A DNA stretch of 64,000 bases from Engraulis encrasicolus (GCF_034702125.1 NC_085880.1:44887077-44951076), one strand, 5' to 3'; shown: positions 22,641 through 33,527, counted from the stretch's first letter. Made by a program: numbers and translations. Notes: generated by a model not told the origin, from the sequence alone.

Positions 22641-23695
22641 CTTGTTAAAATTTAAAATACAAAAGTCTTCTCATAAGGTTCAGGAAAGTGAAGACCATTG
22701 TGTCACAAAGTTCTTCTCGTGGGAGAGACCACTGGGCTTTGCCATCCATGTTTTCAATCAAATTACATCACACAACCTATCTGGAACAATAACTTAAGTA
22801 ATTGTCATCATATAAAAAAAGATAGACGCCCATGCTCTCGCCTTGTGTTTTTTTTGATCATAGGAGCATATGCTAACAAACAGAAACATCTTAATACAGC
22901 ACATTACAACAACATAAACGTATCTGAACGTGTCTAACAGCCCTAAATGAAGTCTACTTAGGCTATATGGGAACTCACTGGTTTACATGATACAATAGAT
23001 GTATGCACAGTATCATACATTTCTGCTGTGCAGCACTGTACATTAATGATATTATGGTAAGTATACAACATCAAACAATCTTCGTTGTATTATTGTTATT
23101 ATGGTATATACATCAAAGCTTCTTACCCTGGTTGTACTATTGGTAATTATAGTATACAACATCAAACCTTCATATTTTGGTTAATCGCTACAGCAATAAG
23201 GCAGACTTAGATACATAAATATAGGCACATGTTTACTCAACTTTTTGAGTAATCATTCTATACACTCTACACTTTTTTTGTGATTAACTGTTTTTTTTTT
23301 TAAATTATTTCTGAACAAATCCCCAAGCTGGGAAACAAAAGCATTACAAAGTCAATGATCAATACCCACCCACCCCACCCCAACCTTAGATACAAATCAC
23401 ATGACCCATTAGGTCATAAGTGAAAAATAGATGAAAAAAAATATAAAAAAAATAATCTTAAAGTTAAAACTAACAATAGTCACAGAATGTTATTTACCTA
23501 ATACCATACAGTAATGACATACAAATATCAAAATGTAAAAATAAGAGAGGGAAAAAAAAAACAAAGCATGTGAGACATCTCATTGTGTGTGTTACGTCAG
23601 CAAGTCTATAACTTGCAAACATTTCTACAAGCTGCGTGCTCATGTGAATGGTCTGTGTACCATTCGTCCAGACTTTAGAAGAACTCTGACAGTGC
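22641..23695. other. unique AT-rich sequence
   Basis: Contains an imperfect local repeat: catcaaacaatcttcgttgt, catcaaagcttcttaccctg and catcaaaccttcatattttg near 23069, 23112 and 23160. No gene. Confidence 0.45.
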
Positions 23696-23699
23696 TTAA

Positions 23700-24058
23700 A
23701 GGGGCACTGTGCAGGAAATGGTCAAAAAAGGTACTGCAACTATGCTGCTCTTTGAAACTGGGCTGCCTATTGTCAATTTTGATCTTTACATGAAGGATTA
23801 CTAAGTAATAAACAAATATTTTCTACTATGGTCCAAGTACAATCATTTTTGCAGCTAAAAATCACTATTTTTGGAAATTCAAAATAGCGTACCATGGAGA
23901 AGATCCCCCTTTTCATGTATGACAAGTGCCATTTTTCCAGTCATAATGAATACTTAGAATTTGATGGTGGTGGTAAGTATTCATGAAAAAGGGAACATTA
24001 GTGAATGAGCAGCATTAATTCTGGAAATAAACAGCTAAAAATCTCACAAAGTGTCCCT
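23700..24058. mobile_element. TTAA-flanked MITE, copy 1 of the ggcactgtg family
   Basis: Starts aggggcactgtgcagg and ends cacaaagtgtccct; read inward the ends are aggggcactgtg and agggacactttg. Exact ttaa at 23696-23699 and 24059-24062. 359 bp. A TTAA duplication fits piggyBac or Kolobok. The interior has gaagatccccctttt and gatggtggtggtaagtattc, shared in reverse with the copy at 26712. Confidence 0.82.
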
Positions 24059-24062
24059 TTAA

Positions 24063-25149
24063 TAGGTGAGTTAGCAACCATGTATCTATTTCACAGACCA
24101 CACCGAGATGGTGGGAATGAATGCTCAATAACCAAACCAAAGTGGACAGAAATATCTAATGTGATTTCCAAAGAGTAAAACAACACTGCTTCCTGCTTGA
24201 AGCAGCGTGTAAACTTCCTCTGAAACATGTTTACTGCACACGCGATGGGTTGCCTAAGTCTCTGCCCCTTACGGACTGTTCATGGGACCTGAGAAGTAAA
24301 GCAATTTCACTGGGCTCTAATGGGCTGGTCTAACCTATTTTCCTATCTACCTTGCTTTCCCCCCTATACTACACATAAGCTGTACCTTAAAATTAATAAC
24401 TAATGGTCACTTGTCAAGTGATTTGTGAGTTGTCTGCATGCAAAAATGTAATTAGTTGGAGTACAGAAGAGATGTCACATGTATTATATGCAGCCACTTA
24501 AGCCGTGGTGTGGCGGTAGGGCTGGCTTCACGCCTTCAGCTTCGCTTCATGTCAAATACCTGAGGTGCATGTTGTAGTCTATTACCTAGTCTTGCACAAA
24601 AACTAAAATAACATTTCTTGCCAGACCATAACGAGCGGCCTTCTGACACCAATCCAAATGTTTGAAATTCACTGCAAAATCCAGAGCACACATCGAACGG
24701 AATCAGGATTTAGTTTGACTCGCTCCATTCACTCCCCTTCAAAATGTTTGTGAGTTAAGGGGGTCCTAGGCCAGTGCAGCAAGTATAGAATTGCTGTTCA
24801 GCTGAGCAGCATCAGAAAACCTGTTACTGCGATGTCTTGACACCATGTGACATGAAACGCGATGCTGAAGTCACTCCCATAAACAGCATTTTTTTTACAT
24901 AGAATGCGTTGTAATTTTGCAGTGAGTATGCAGCGCTTGCTGTAGACTGCTGCAGGATTCGCCATCAAGAACAAGCCCAATGCTTCTCATCCACTTACTT
25001 AGGAGCACACACACACACACACACCTCATGGTAAAGACCATGCTCAGCTGTCTGAGGACGGATTTGGGGCCTCATTGCCTCTCTCAAGTACCCTTTGACA
25101 CGGGCAGAAGCACCAGGAGCCAGGGGTCAAACAGCTAACAACAGTCTGA
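24063..25149. other. unique sequence, no gene
   Basis: A short (AC)n run at 25008-25024; otherwise nothing recognised. Confidence 0.45.
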
Positions 25150-25371
25150 CAGTGTTGCCAGATGTGTCTGACCAAATTCCACGCAAAAGCTTTTCAAAGA
25201 CCGCCAAAATGCACTTAATTCCGCCCAAAATCAACAAATTACATTGACTTCGATGAGCCCAAAACAGCTGGAAAAAAAAACGCCAAATGTCCAATTTTCC
25301 CCGTTTTTACCCGCAGACACTCATCCCAAGTAGCCCAATTGAGCGGGCACTCACCCAATCTGGCAACACTG
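25150..25371 (+). mobile_element. hAT MITE family A, copy 4
   Basis: cagtgttgccagatgtg to atctggcaacactg, flanked by exact cagtctga at 25142-25149 and 25372-25379. 222 bp. Confidence 0.95.
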
Positions 25372-25379
25372 CAGTCTGA

Positions 25380-25849
25380 TTGCTTCAGGCCCTTATCACC
25401 CATGAAGGCGCTGCCATGCACATTTTTATGTAAATGTATCTCAACACGTTATCAGAAATGCACGTGGTCGGTCAGCTTACTACTATCTAGTAACATGTAA
25501 ACACACAGTCTATTGTATTATACTGAAAACAAGAAATCACGACCAGTAAAGTATATCTTCTAAGGCAATAGAACGGTTTTTGGAAGTGAGAAAATGATTG
25601 GATTGAATTGCAACATGGTCACTGCAACCAATAACATGTAGTTTGTTTTGAATAATCATACGTATCTACTGGCATGTGATGTTTCTTAAAAGGCATACCA
25701 GTACCAATACTTTTCAGAAATGCAATCTTGTACAGAAGTCTTAGGATGTCGTTCAGGTGTAATGTAGTAGGGTGTTTAGATGTCCTTGAAAGCAATTTGT
25801 TCAAATCTCATGGTCTGCAGTATCTGATCCTGTGCCATGCATAGACTTG
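25380..25849. other. unique intergenic sequence
   Basis: Nothing recognised. Confidence 0.45.
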
Positions 25850-26215
25850 CAAAAAGAGGGAAGAGGTGGAGCTGAAGCGAATGTGGAGAGAGAGATGGGG
25901 TCAGTGTTGCCAGATGTGTCTGACCAAATCCCGCCCAAAAGCTTCTCAAAAACCGCCAAATTGAGCTAAATTCCGCCCAAATTCAACAAATTACATTGAC
26001 TTCTATGGGCCCAAAACGGCTGAAAAAAAAAAAAAACGGCAAATGGCCAATTTTTCCCATTTTTACCCATAGACGCTCATCCCAAGTAGCCCAATTGGGC
26101 CCAATTTGGTAACACTGGATGGGGTAGGACCCAGACCGGATTCGAATGGTGCAAGGCATGCAAGGTCAAATGTGGGGGCTTAGCGTGCGGCGCCACAGCG
26201 CCCCCGTAACAAACA
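25850..26215 (-). mobile_element. tRNA-derived SINE split by a hAT MITE
   Basis: On the minus strand the head reads gggggcgctgtggcgccgca, gctaagcccccacatttgac, then ccattcgaatccggtctggg (B box ttcgaatcc). The body continues after the insertion with ccccatctctctctccacat and cgcttcagctcc. The body matches SINE copies at 6464 and 53616. The insertion at 25902-26117 cuts it with duplication of gatggggt. Confidence 0.78.
25902..26117 (+). mobile_element. hAT MITE family A, copy 5, nested in SINE
   Basis: cagtgttgccagatgtg to tttggtaacactg, flanked by exact gatggggt at 25894-25901 and 26118-26125. Removing the element and one duplicate restores a continuous SINE body, which proves the insertion boundaries. 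Confidence 0.96.
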
Positions 26216-26239
26216 TTTTCACGCAAGAAGAAGTCCAGT

Positions 26240-26660
26240 TTTTTCCAAGCAATGTTGCTAAAAAGCAAATCAGCCAAAGTCACTATTGGCTCGCTGAAAA
26301 AGGCCCTAGATTATGTCATGACGTCACGTATGATGTCACAGCGTCACGCACAGCGCGTTGATCTACAGAAATCGTGCCCACATGCCTTCGTCCACAGTAG
26401 AAATGGACGCGGCAAAATACTTTTTGGAGATCAGACCTAATCAAAATTGTGTTTTAAAAAGTCGCCAAATCTAGCGACAAAGTCACTTGCCAAGTAAACT
26501 ATTTCAATGGAAAAAACTGGATCAGTGTTACTTTTTACAGCCATATCTTGAGATGCGGTAGCTGCTAGTCTCCACTGATGTGGGCATTTGTCTTTCTTGA
26601 GTAGAAATAGTGGACTCACCCAATGCTGATTGCTCATGCTGCCATCAGATGTGTATCCAA
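26240..26660 (+). mobile_element. family C repeat (gtcgccaaat type), decayed
   Basis: Begins near caatgttgctaaaaagcaaa, then tcagccaaagtcactattgg, gatctacagaaatcgtgccc, acatgccttcgtccacagta, ctttttggagatcaga and gtcgccaaatctagcgac. These blocks recur at 28440-28964 and 32676-32796. The tgttgcca ends suggest another hAT lineage. The 3' limit is uncertain. Confidence 0.55.
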
Positions 26661-26711
26661 AACATGGGGAGGAAAAACATAACATTATGTTCCTGGTATA
26701 CAAAGTGTTAA

Positions 26712-26960
26712 AGGTACACTGTGTAAGATTGTTCGTTGTTTATTTCCAGAACTCATGCTACCCATTCTCAAATGCTACCCTTTTCATGAATACTTACCAC
26801 CACCATCAAATTCAAAGTATTCATTATGACTGGGTAAATTGCACTTTTCATGCATGGAGAGGGGGATCTTCTCCATGGTCCACCATTTTGAATTTCAAGA
26901 AATAGACATTTTTAGCTGCAAAAATGACTGTACTTGGGCCATACTAGAAAAAAATATGTA
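26712..26960. mobile_element. TTAA-flanked MITE, ggcactgtg family, copy 2, truncated
   Basis: Preceded by ttaa at 26708-26711 and starting aggtacactgtgtaagattg. It carries taccaccaccatcaaattc, gaagtattcattatgactgg-like sequence and gggggatcttctccatggtc, the reverse complement of copy 23700. The far end is missing. Confidence 0.7.
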
Positions 26961-27074
26961 AATAGACACATACATAGACCAAGAATGAAGAAAAGCCAGA
27001 AAAACAGAGAAGTAGGCTAAACACTTTCAGTTAATGTATATTTGCCTGTATTGTCTGTCTGCAATTTGTTTTAG

Positions 27075-27940
27075 CTGTTCTGCATGAGCTGCTTCTCAAC
27101 CAGAAGATACTATTGGAGCAGCAGGGGGGGCAATCGATATTCCGACATAGCGCTATTCCGACACTTTTTAGGGGTTAGGTTTAGGGTTAGGTTTAGGGAT
27201 GTCGGAATAGCTGCATTTAGGAATAGCGGCGGACGGTGGAAAACGTGTCGGTATTCCGACAATAGACATTAACGTCGGAATAGCGCCACGTAACCGAGCA
27301 GCAGAGCCCAATACTTCTCAAGTTAAACAGCCTGCATGCAGCGGAGGCGGGATTCCCATCAAATGGCCTACCATCACACGCCAATTCTTCCCCCTCCACG
27401 ACATGGAGGCATTGTTGACGTTGGAGAGGGAGGTGCAGTCCTCCCCAACCTTGATGCGAGATCTAGTGAGTGTCAGGAGTTCTTTTTGGTAAAGCAAAGC
27501 AATGTCCAAGAGGCATATGAAAGGTTATTTGAAAAGAACATCAATTGAATGGGCTATACATGCACAAAAGATGCTTAGTTAGTACCCCAAAAAGGGACAT
27601 GGACAATCATAAACCAATCTCCCCCTACTTACTTTAGTAGATGGTTCCCTGACTGACTAAATTTTGCTTGAACAGAATTTGTTGATATTCTGACTTACAG
27701 TTTTGATGTGGACACGCACTAATTAGATGTATGTGATTTCACTTAAATCTCAATTATGTACTGCTCTCTTTATAGACAACCAGCCTGGGACTCGTGGGGG
27801 GACTGTCCACAAAGTACACGGTTTTCTGTGTACCGTACTAAAAGCAGCAATGGCCACAACACTAGTGAGAAAAATTAGCTGGAAAGGCTCGAAGGGGAAG
27901 GTGGCCTTCAAACAACTGGCATTGAAGACAATCGTGTGTG
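27075..27940 (+). pseudogene. DUF4806-like gene fragment, two exons, interrupted
   Basis: Exon 1 follows an acceptor (ttgttttag, 27066-27074) and reads VLHELLLNQKILLEQQ, then after a 171-bp insertion and a frame change FFPLHDMEALLTLEREVQSS and PTLMRDL, ending at a gtgagt donor (27466). Exon 2 (27776-27940) follows ctctttatag and reads GGTVHKVHGFL, then ISWKGSKGKVAFKQLALKTI, ending at gtaagt (27941). The order FPL...lE...GG...WKGsKGKvaFkqL is how I recall the DUF4806 domain of fish proteins. The insertion, a frameshift, uncertain splice phase and no visible further exons make it non-functional. Domain name from memory; coding nature is well supported. Confidence 0.62.
27125..27295. mobile_element. 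171-bp insertion with telomere-like core
   Basis: Flanked by gagcagcag at 27116-27124 and 27296-27304, an exact 9-bp duplication. Near each end are tagcgctattccgac and gtcggaatagcgcc, an inverted pair; further gtcggaat/attccgac copies lie inside, with a ggttaggtttagggttagg core. A 9-bp duplication would fit a Mutator-like element but superfamily is uncertain. Confidence 0.7.
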
Positions 27941-27949
27941 GTAAGTAAC

Positions 27950-28020
27950 ATGATTATACATGTAATACTCGCTGATTACTCTTTTCCATGTCCAGAAATA
28001 GATTTTATTAGCTTGATAAA
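27950..28020. other. short unique gap
   Basis: No feature seen between the exon fragment and the next repeat. Confidence 0.4.
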
Positions 28021-28025
28021 CCAGC

Positions 28026-28346
28026 CTAAATGTGAGACTGGAGTAATTTAGTCTGGCTGATGAACGATACGTCGGACGATTGCTGACAACAACCTGTTGT
28101 TTTTTTCAAACTGTGTCGGTGCTCTGACCAATCGGCGATCTTTGCCATTGATGTGTTTCCCAACGGTGTTGCAAGCTTCGTCGTCACTCCCTCAAAACCC
28201 CGCCCACTTTGATTCAAAACAAATGTCTGCGTTGTCATTGGTTTTGCCAAACTCCTTGCACAGTTTTCAAAACGTTCTCAGATCCGAGGCCAGACCCACT
28301 CGCAGTTGAAAAATGTTGGCTCCCAGCGGGTGGCGCTGGTTTACCA
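28026..28346. mobile_element. interspersed repeat, aaaccagcc/ctggttta ends
   Basis: Begins aaccagcctaaatgtgagac and ends ggcgctggtttaccagg, a short inverted pair. The interior (tctggctgatgaacgatacg, ctctgaccaatcggcgatc, aaaaccccgcccactttg) has the phrasing of a common fish repeat. No target duplication found. Confidence 0.45.
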
Positions 28347-28439
28347 GGTTAAGATTTTATCTGCATAACATAATACTTTGGTCATACTAATAATTATTAT
28401 TTTAGGACTTAAATATTCAATATTAAATTTAATTACATT

Positions 28440-28964
28440 TTCTGCGCGCGGATCTACAGAAAACGTGCCCACATGCCTTCGTCCACAGTAGACATGGGCA
28501 GTGCTGGCTACTTTTTGGAGATCAGAGCTAATCTGCAGCCCTGCTTTCCCGTGAAAACCGCTTCAGATGGCGGCACAGTCATAATTATGTTGAAAAACAA
28601 TGATTGTGTCACTGAAAATGCGTTTTCAAAAGTCGCAAGATGCACCAAAGAGTTGCTAAAGGCGCTAGGTCGCCAGGGCCCGGGATTCACTGTGGTCGGT
28701 CATGGCATCACGCATCACTCTGTGGAATGGTGATTGGTGAAGCGAAGCGTAAACAGAGCCGTAGTGCATCATGCGTTGTTTCTGTCTCTACCCTGAAAAT
28801 GCATTGTGTGGTGTCGTGGGGAGGGAAACAGATTTGCCTCTCACAAGACATGTGAAATAGTCGCTAGATTCGGCCAGATTGAACCTGAAAGTCGCTAAGT
28901 CGCTAGAGCGTTTTTTTTGTCGCCAGAGGTGGCCAAAGTCGCTAAATTGGCAACACTGGTCAGA
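28440..28964 (-). mobile_element. family C repeat, second copy
   Basis: Ends ggccaaagtcgctaaattgg then caacactg at 28964; on the minus strand it opens cagtgttgccaatttagcga. It carries gatctacagaaaacgtgccc, acatgccttcgtccacagta and several gtcgcta blocks shared with 26240. About 0.5 kb, non-coding. Confidence 0.6.
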
Positions 28965-29023
28965 AGCGTTTCCCATGGTTAAGCAGATTAACTCTGATCT
29001 GATCTACAAAAAGTAGCGAGTAC

Positions 29024-29225
29024 CAGTGTTGCCAGATTGGGCTGTTTCCCGCCCAATTGGGCTGCTTAGGATGGCTGTGTGCGGGTAAAAATGCCATTAA
29101 GTAGAAAAACCTGCCCAATTTTTCCCCATAGAAATCAATAGAATTGGAATATAGGATTTTGTGCTTCTAGGTGGGTTTTGAGCATTTTTTGGGCTGGAAA
29201 TTATCAGCCTCGTCTGGCAACCTTG
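29024..29225 (-). mobile_element. hAT MITE family A, copy 6
   Basis: Starts cagtgttgccagattgggct, ends tctggcaaccttg. Flanks gcgagtac (29016-29023) and gcgaacac (29226-29233) match at 6 of 8 positions. Same subfamily as copy 19800 (shared gcttctaggtgggttttgag). Confidence 0.86.
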
Positions 29226-29576
29226 GCGAACACCTTCCATTTCTACTGTGGACTTAAACTGGGCTTACACTGTGCGACTTTTGCCCCGATTTGGCACTCG
29301 CACGACTTTTTGAGAGTCGGGCCGATTTCTTGCTCAATCGCAGGTCAATCGTGAGTCTCGCATCGTGCAGTGTACATGGGGTAACGACAAGCGATTTCGC
29401 CTCACGATCGTGCAATCGTAGGGTCGCAAGAAAATCAAAACGGTTTGAAATTCTGGTCGTGGCTCGTGCGTAAATCGCACAGTTAAAGCAGTGCTACGAC
29501 CTGATTTGACACTTCACATGCACAAATTAATAGGGCCGTGCGATTCGCTGTTGAGCACGACCTCATCTCCACTTAA

Positions 29577-30481
29577 AGCGATGGTTCGGAGTAGAATCAC
29601 CCTAATGCCATTTGAACCGTGACACCCATCCACCTTTACACCCGAAGTGTTTTCTGCCGCAGGCTTACATCAACAGAGTTGCCGTGTTATTCGATGTTTA
29701 TTCCGGATAGCTTGACTCAAGCGCATATGGATCCTGAGCACCGTCATCAAACTTTACACAAAAATAACATGTCATGACACCAAACTTCTACAGTATAACA
29801 AATGTGGTTTGTACTCACAAAAAGATGAATTTGAAACTTTGTACATAGTCCAGGAGTTTATTAGTAACAACACACGAGACGATTAGCTTTTCTGCTGCTA
29901 AATATCCGTCGACGTCACTTCCTCCAGCTGGGACTTTGTTGATGGAAACAAATACACGTGAGTCCGGAAGGCGGAAAACTCAAAAAGACAGCTTGCGCTA
30001 CAAGTAGAAATTAACCACTTCGGATTTAAATTTTACCACGTTTAATAAATAGAAGACGATGCCACACTCGTGCATATATCCTGGCTGTGGACTAAAACAC
30101 AAACCTGCCATGCTGTGGACAGTCCCAGCTGGAGGAAGTGACGTCGACAGATGTTTAGCAGCAGAAAAGCTAATCGTCTCGTGTGTTGTTACTAATAAAC
30201 TCCTGGACTATGTACAAAGTTTCAAATTCATCTTTTTGTGAGTACAAACCACATTTGTTATACTGTAGAAGTTTGGTGTCATGACATGTTATTTTTGTGG
30301 GGAAGGTTTGGAGACGGTGCCCAGGATCCATATGCGCTTGAGTCAAGCTATCCGGAATAAACATCGAATAACACGGCAACTCTGTTGATGTAAGCCTGCG
30401 GCAGAAAACACTTCGGGTGTAAAGGTGGATGGGTGTCACGGTTCAAATGGCATTAGGGTGATTCTACTCCGAACCATCGCT
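29577..30481. mobile_element. TTAA-flanked element with long inverted arms and a THAP start
   Basis: Starts agcgatggttcggagtagaa and ends ttctactccgaaccatcgct, with ttaa at 29573-29576 and 30482-30485. The empty site in the copy at 36.2 kb is ccacctcaggtgcg, against ccacttaa and ttaaggtgcg here, which fixes the boundaries. The arms are about 360 bp and almost identical; only about 180 bp lies between. TTAA duplication plus a THAP motif favours Kolobok over piggyBac, from memory of those superfamilies. Confidence 0.85.
30060..30241 (+). pseudogene. THAP-domain N-terminal remnant
   Basis: Open frame starting MPHSCIYPGCGLKHK. The M-P-x2-C-x4-C pattern matches the first zinc ligands of a THAP (C2CH) DNA-binding domain, found in P-element- and Kolobok-type transposases and some host proteins. 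The rest of the domain (later Cys/His, AVPTYF-like end) is absent: the frame runs into the inverted arm. Non-functional leftover of the parent transposase. Confidence 0.6.
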
Positions 30482-30688
30482 TTAAGGTGCGCAAGTTCCC
30501 TCCTCTGCAGACCTGGGAAACATGCCTGTCGCGTCATACGGTGGAAGCATTTCGGTCGCATCCGACTGTCGGCTTGTGTAGTGTGAGTCGTGAGCTGTGA
30601 ACTTTTAAACAGTGAAATTCCATCGTGCCGTGTGAGCAGATGCTTAAGACCCACGAGTGAAAATATCGCACAGTGTATGCCCGGCTTA

Positions 30689-32037
30689 AGGCATGTGTTA
30701 CAATGTAGAATGTCGAGGGTCTTAGAGCAGTGGCACACAGATCCAGCAGGAGACAGATGGTCAAGTTTTTGGTGTTTATTTTGCAACCACAGGTGAGATA
30801 AGTGAGCCAGTGACAAACAAAAACAAAAATTACCCAAAATAAAATGTAGAAGATGAGGCTATAAACACTTTTTTTTTTTAAAAATGAGGAGAAAATAAAC
30901 TGGCTATGGGTAGCCAAAAGAACATACAAAAATATCTAGCCACAGGGCCACAATATGAGTTCAAGAGTCAAAGATTACCTCACACATCTGAGGATTGGAA
31001 GCTCAAGGACCCATGTCCTCTTTCCATGGAGCAACCAATAACAATGACATCAAACTCATTATATGGGACACCTGTCCACACCTCACAAATGGACCATACC
31101 ATTTACTTTAACTAGAGCAGGGATGGTTCAGGGCAAATACACTTTCATACTCAATATCAACATTTAAAATGGTACCACATCACTACAAATAGAATTAGGC
31201 CTTATACAAAATATCAATAAATACATGCACTCACATCAGTGACTTAAACTTTCAAACACTTAATTATTTTCTAATAGGCGCGCGGACGCACACACGCGAA
31301 CGTGCCCAGTACAAAAGCGTTTTCACTCGCAGCTTGCGCTTCTTTTGATAAACCAGGAAGCGGCAACCCACTGGTAAGATTGATTACTTGAAATGTCAAG
31401 AAAACACTCATCTATGTTCTTAAACATTTTAAAACCACTCGTTGGAGTCAGAGTGTAAACTACTTGAAACTCAGGGCATTTAAAATAAAGCAGGCATGTG
31501 GACTAAATCCATGTTGTGTTGTTTGTGTATGCATGTGGTAAAATGTAACATGAGTGAATGTAATGTGCGCAAATGTTTGGTACTAGTGTTCTAAACACGT
31601 GTCGACCCATGTAAAATCACCAGACCAAATAATATACCACCATCACAAATATGTAAACTCATGCACAAAAGTTTGGGAAGTCCATGAACTGTAGCACTGC
31701 AGGGAAATGTTTGTATGGGTGCGAACAGCGTTTCATGTGTTCAATGGCGTCTGAGATTTCAGACGCCGTGAGGATGCGCTGGCAGGTCGCATCATCACAG
31801 CATGTGGACACGTTTTCTGTAGATCATGTTCTGATATGATATGCAGAGTGCATATAATTGTAGTTCCGGACATGGCCACAAGGTGGACCTACCGATGTAA
31901 GTAAATACAAGGTCAACTGCATGAGTAAGCTAGTAGAACCAGGGACACTGAACATGTAACACGATTATCATTATGCTCGTTCAATAAAGTTGAGCACAAG
32001 CTCATTGGGGATTCTACAAAGTTTATGATTCAATTCA
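30689..32037. other. mostly unique sequence
   Basis: No intact gene. Contains a near-palindrome ggcgtctgagatttcagacg at 31747 and a block near 31803 (tggacacgttttctgtagat) related to family C in reverse, suggesting family C decay. Confidence 0.4.
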
Positions 32038-32041
32038 TTAA

Positions 32042-32671
32042 AGGAGAAGTCCAGTTTTTTTAACATTAAGGCCATTTTCTGGGTGGTCTGCAATGTTTTA
32101 GAGTCCCCCTCACCGTTTATTTCATGTTTGCTGCAGTGTCTGTTATTTGGCTGATTTGGATTTGATCTCAACCAGCTTTAGAATGGCCGTCTATGAGCAC
32201 CTGCAACTCTGTTCTTAAAATCACCTTAAACATTTGTTTTCGAAAGTCTACAGCTCACAAAGTGGTTAGGGGTGTTCACTAGTAGTCCCTAACAAGTTTC
32301 AAGGCGAAATATGGCTTCTGTCATTTTTTATTTGCCATTTTGTGAAAGAAAGTGAAAGTGAAAGTGAAACTTAATTTACAAATTGCTACATAAAACACAC
32401 ATAAAACACGACAGATGCCATATTTCGCTACAAAAATTCTTAAGGAACACCAGTGAATACTGCTGAACACTTGGTGAGTTGCATATTCTTGAAAACAAGG
32501 TGCCAGTTGCAGGTGCCCATAGACGGCCATTCTAAAGCTGGTTGAGATCAAATCCAAATCAGCCAAATAACAGAGACTGCAGCAAACATGACATAAACGG
32601 CGAGGGGGACTCTAAAACATTGCAGACCACTCAGAAAATGGCCTTAATGTTCAAAAAACTGGACTTCTCCT
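32042..32671. mobile_element. TTAA-flanked MITE, ggagaagtccag family
   Basis: Inverted ends aggagaagtccagtttttt and aaaaaactggacttctcct, with exact ttaa at 32038-32041 and 32672-32675. Arms extend about 180-200 bp (shared ctaaagctggttgagatcaa and gcagaccactcagaaaatgg). The centre holds a short (gaaagt)n run at 32345-32370. 630 bp, non-coding; it sits next to a family C repeat. Confidence 0.85.
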
Positions 32672-32675
32672 TTAA

Positions 32676-32796
32676 ACAACACAGATCAGCGCGCCGTGCG
32701 TGACATTGTGACATCATACATAACGTCATGACGTCATCTAGCGACTTTTCAGTGAGCCAATAGTGACTTTGGCTGATTTTCTTTTGGCAACACTGG
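32676..32796 (-). mobile_element. family C repeat, third copy, partial
   Basis: Contains gacgtcatctagcgactttt, gtgagccaatagtgactttg and gctgattttcttttggcaac then actg, the reverse of the start of 26240. The TTAA MITE at 32042-32671 adjoins it and may have inserted within it. Confidence 0.55.
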
Positions 32797-33282
32797 ATGC
32801 ACTGCTTTCTCAACAGTTAAATTCATACACGTGTACCGGAGGCCATCTGACTGGTCCATTTTTGTGAAATCAAAAGTCTGTGCACCTGTATAAAAAAAAA
32901 TCTGTAGAAAGGATCATGATCTGTTTCATAGTCACAGTCCATGTTCCCATGAAATTCAGCTTCCCAATGTTGACTGCATTCATGCAGCCCCAAATTATGC
33001 ATGTCCTGCCATGCTTGACTTTGGGTGCTTGGATTAAACATTTGTTTTGTGCTTATGATTCTTCAACAGGTGTTTTATTAAACTTACTCATTGCACATTT
33101 TGGCAATAACTTGTGTACTTATTGAAGTAATGTTAAAAAATGTTAGCCTACTTTTCAAAAGTGGTATACTTAATGGCAGTGTGTTACAGGTGGATCTAAA
33201 TTATCCCAACAAAACTAAAACAAAAAAGTACGTATGGGGAATTGTTACAATTCCAAATACAGTTTTCCATTGCTTAGTTTCT
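32797..33282. other. unique intergenic sequence
   Basis: Nothing recognised. Confidence 0.4.
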
Positions 33283-33405
33283 TCACATTTCTAACTCCTG
33301 TCTTCCTTCGGTCTCCAGATGTGACACTTCAGTAAGGTCAATGACCAGAGTTGCTTGAGGAATTAATCCTCCGGTTTCCACATCAATCTCGTCAGCTTCA
33401 GAGGT
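33283..33405 (-). pseudogene. possible terminal coding exon fragment
   Basis: The minus strand reads DEIDVETGGLIPQATLVIDL then TEVSHLETEGRQELEM and a stop, an acidic tail with protein-like composition. A possible acceptor (ctctgaag) precedes it. Farther upstream on the same strand (to about 33530) is FHLPPYGEHDWPVQRWHKLL in another frame. I do not recognise the protein; it may be the end of a transposase or a decayed host gene. Confidence 0.3.
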
Positions 33406-33527
33406 TTAAGGTAAAGGGTTCAGGCATGCCTACCAGAGCCGCCCACAGGAGTTTATGCCATCTTTGAACTGGCCAATCATGCTCGCCATACGGTGGGAGA
33501 TGAAATGAACCACAATCCTCTGGGTCA

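Larger units (their letters stand above)
29257..30685. mobile_element. PIF/Harbinger-like element, split by a TTAA element
   Basis: Inverted ends actgggcttacactgtgcga and tcgcacagtgtatgcccggc, with tta at 29254-29256 and 30686-30688. Removing the 905-bp insertion at 29577-30481 leaves about 0.52 kb that aligns with the intact copy at 35929-36457. A 60-residue open frame shared by both copies (MALARLFESRADF...) is subterminal repeat, not a gene. Confidence 0.75.

Noticed and set aside
27178..27210. Interstitial telomere
   Set aside because: Only a few degenerate ttaggg-like units within a bounded 171-bp insertion; part of a mobile element.
29291..29473. 60-residue open frame also found at 35963-36145
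   Set aside because: Identical position in two copies of the same non-autonomous element; conserved because the repeat is, no domain.
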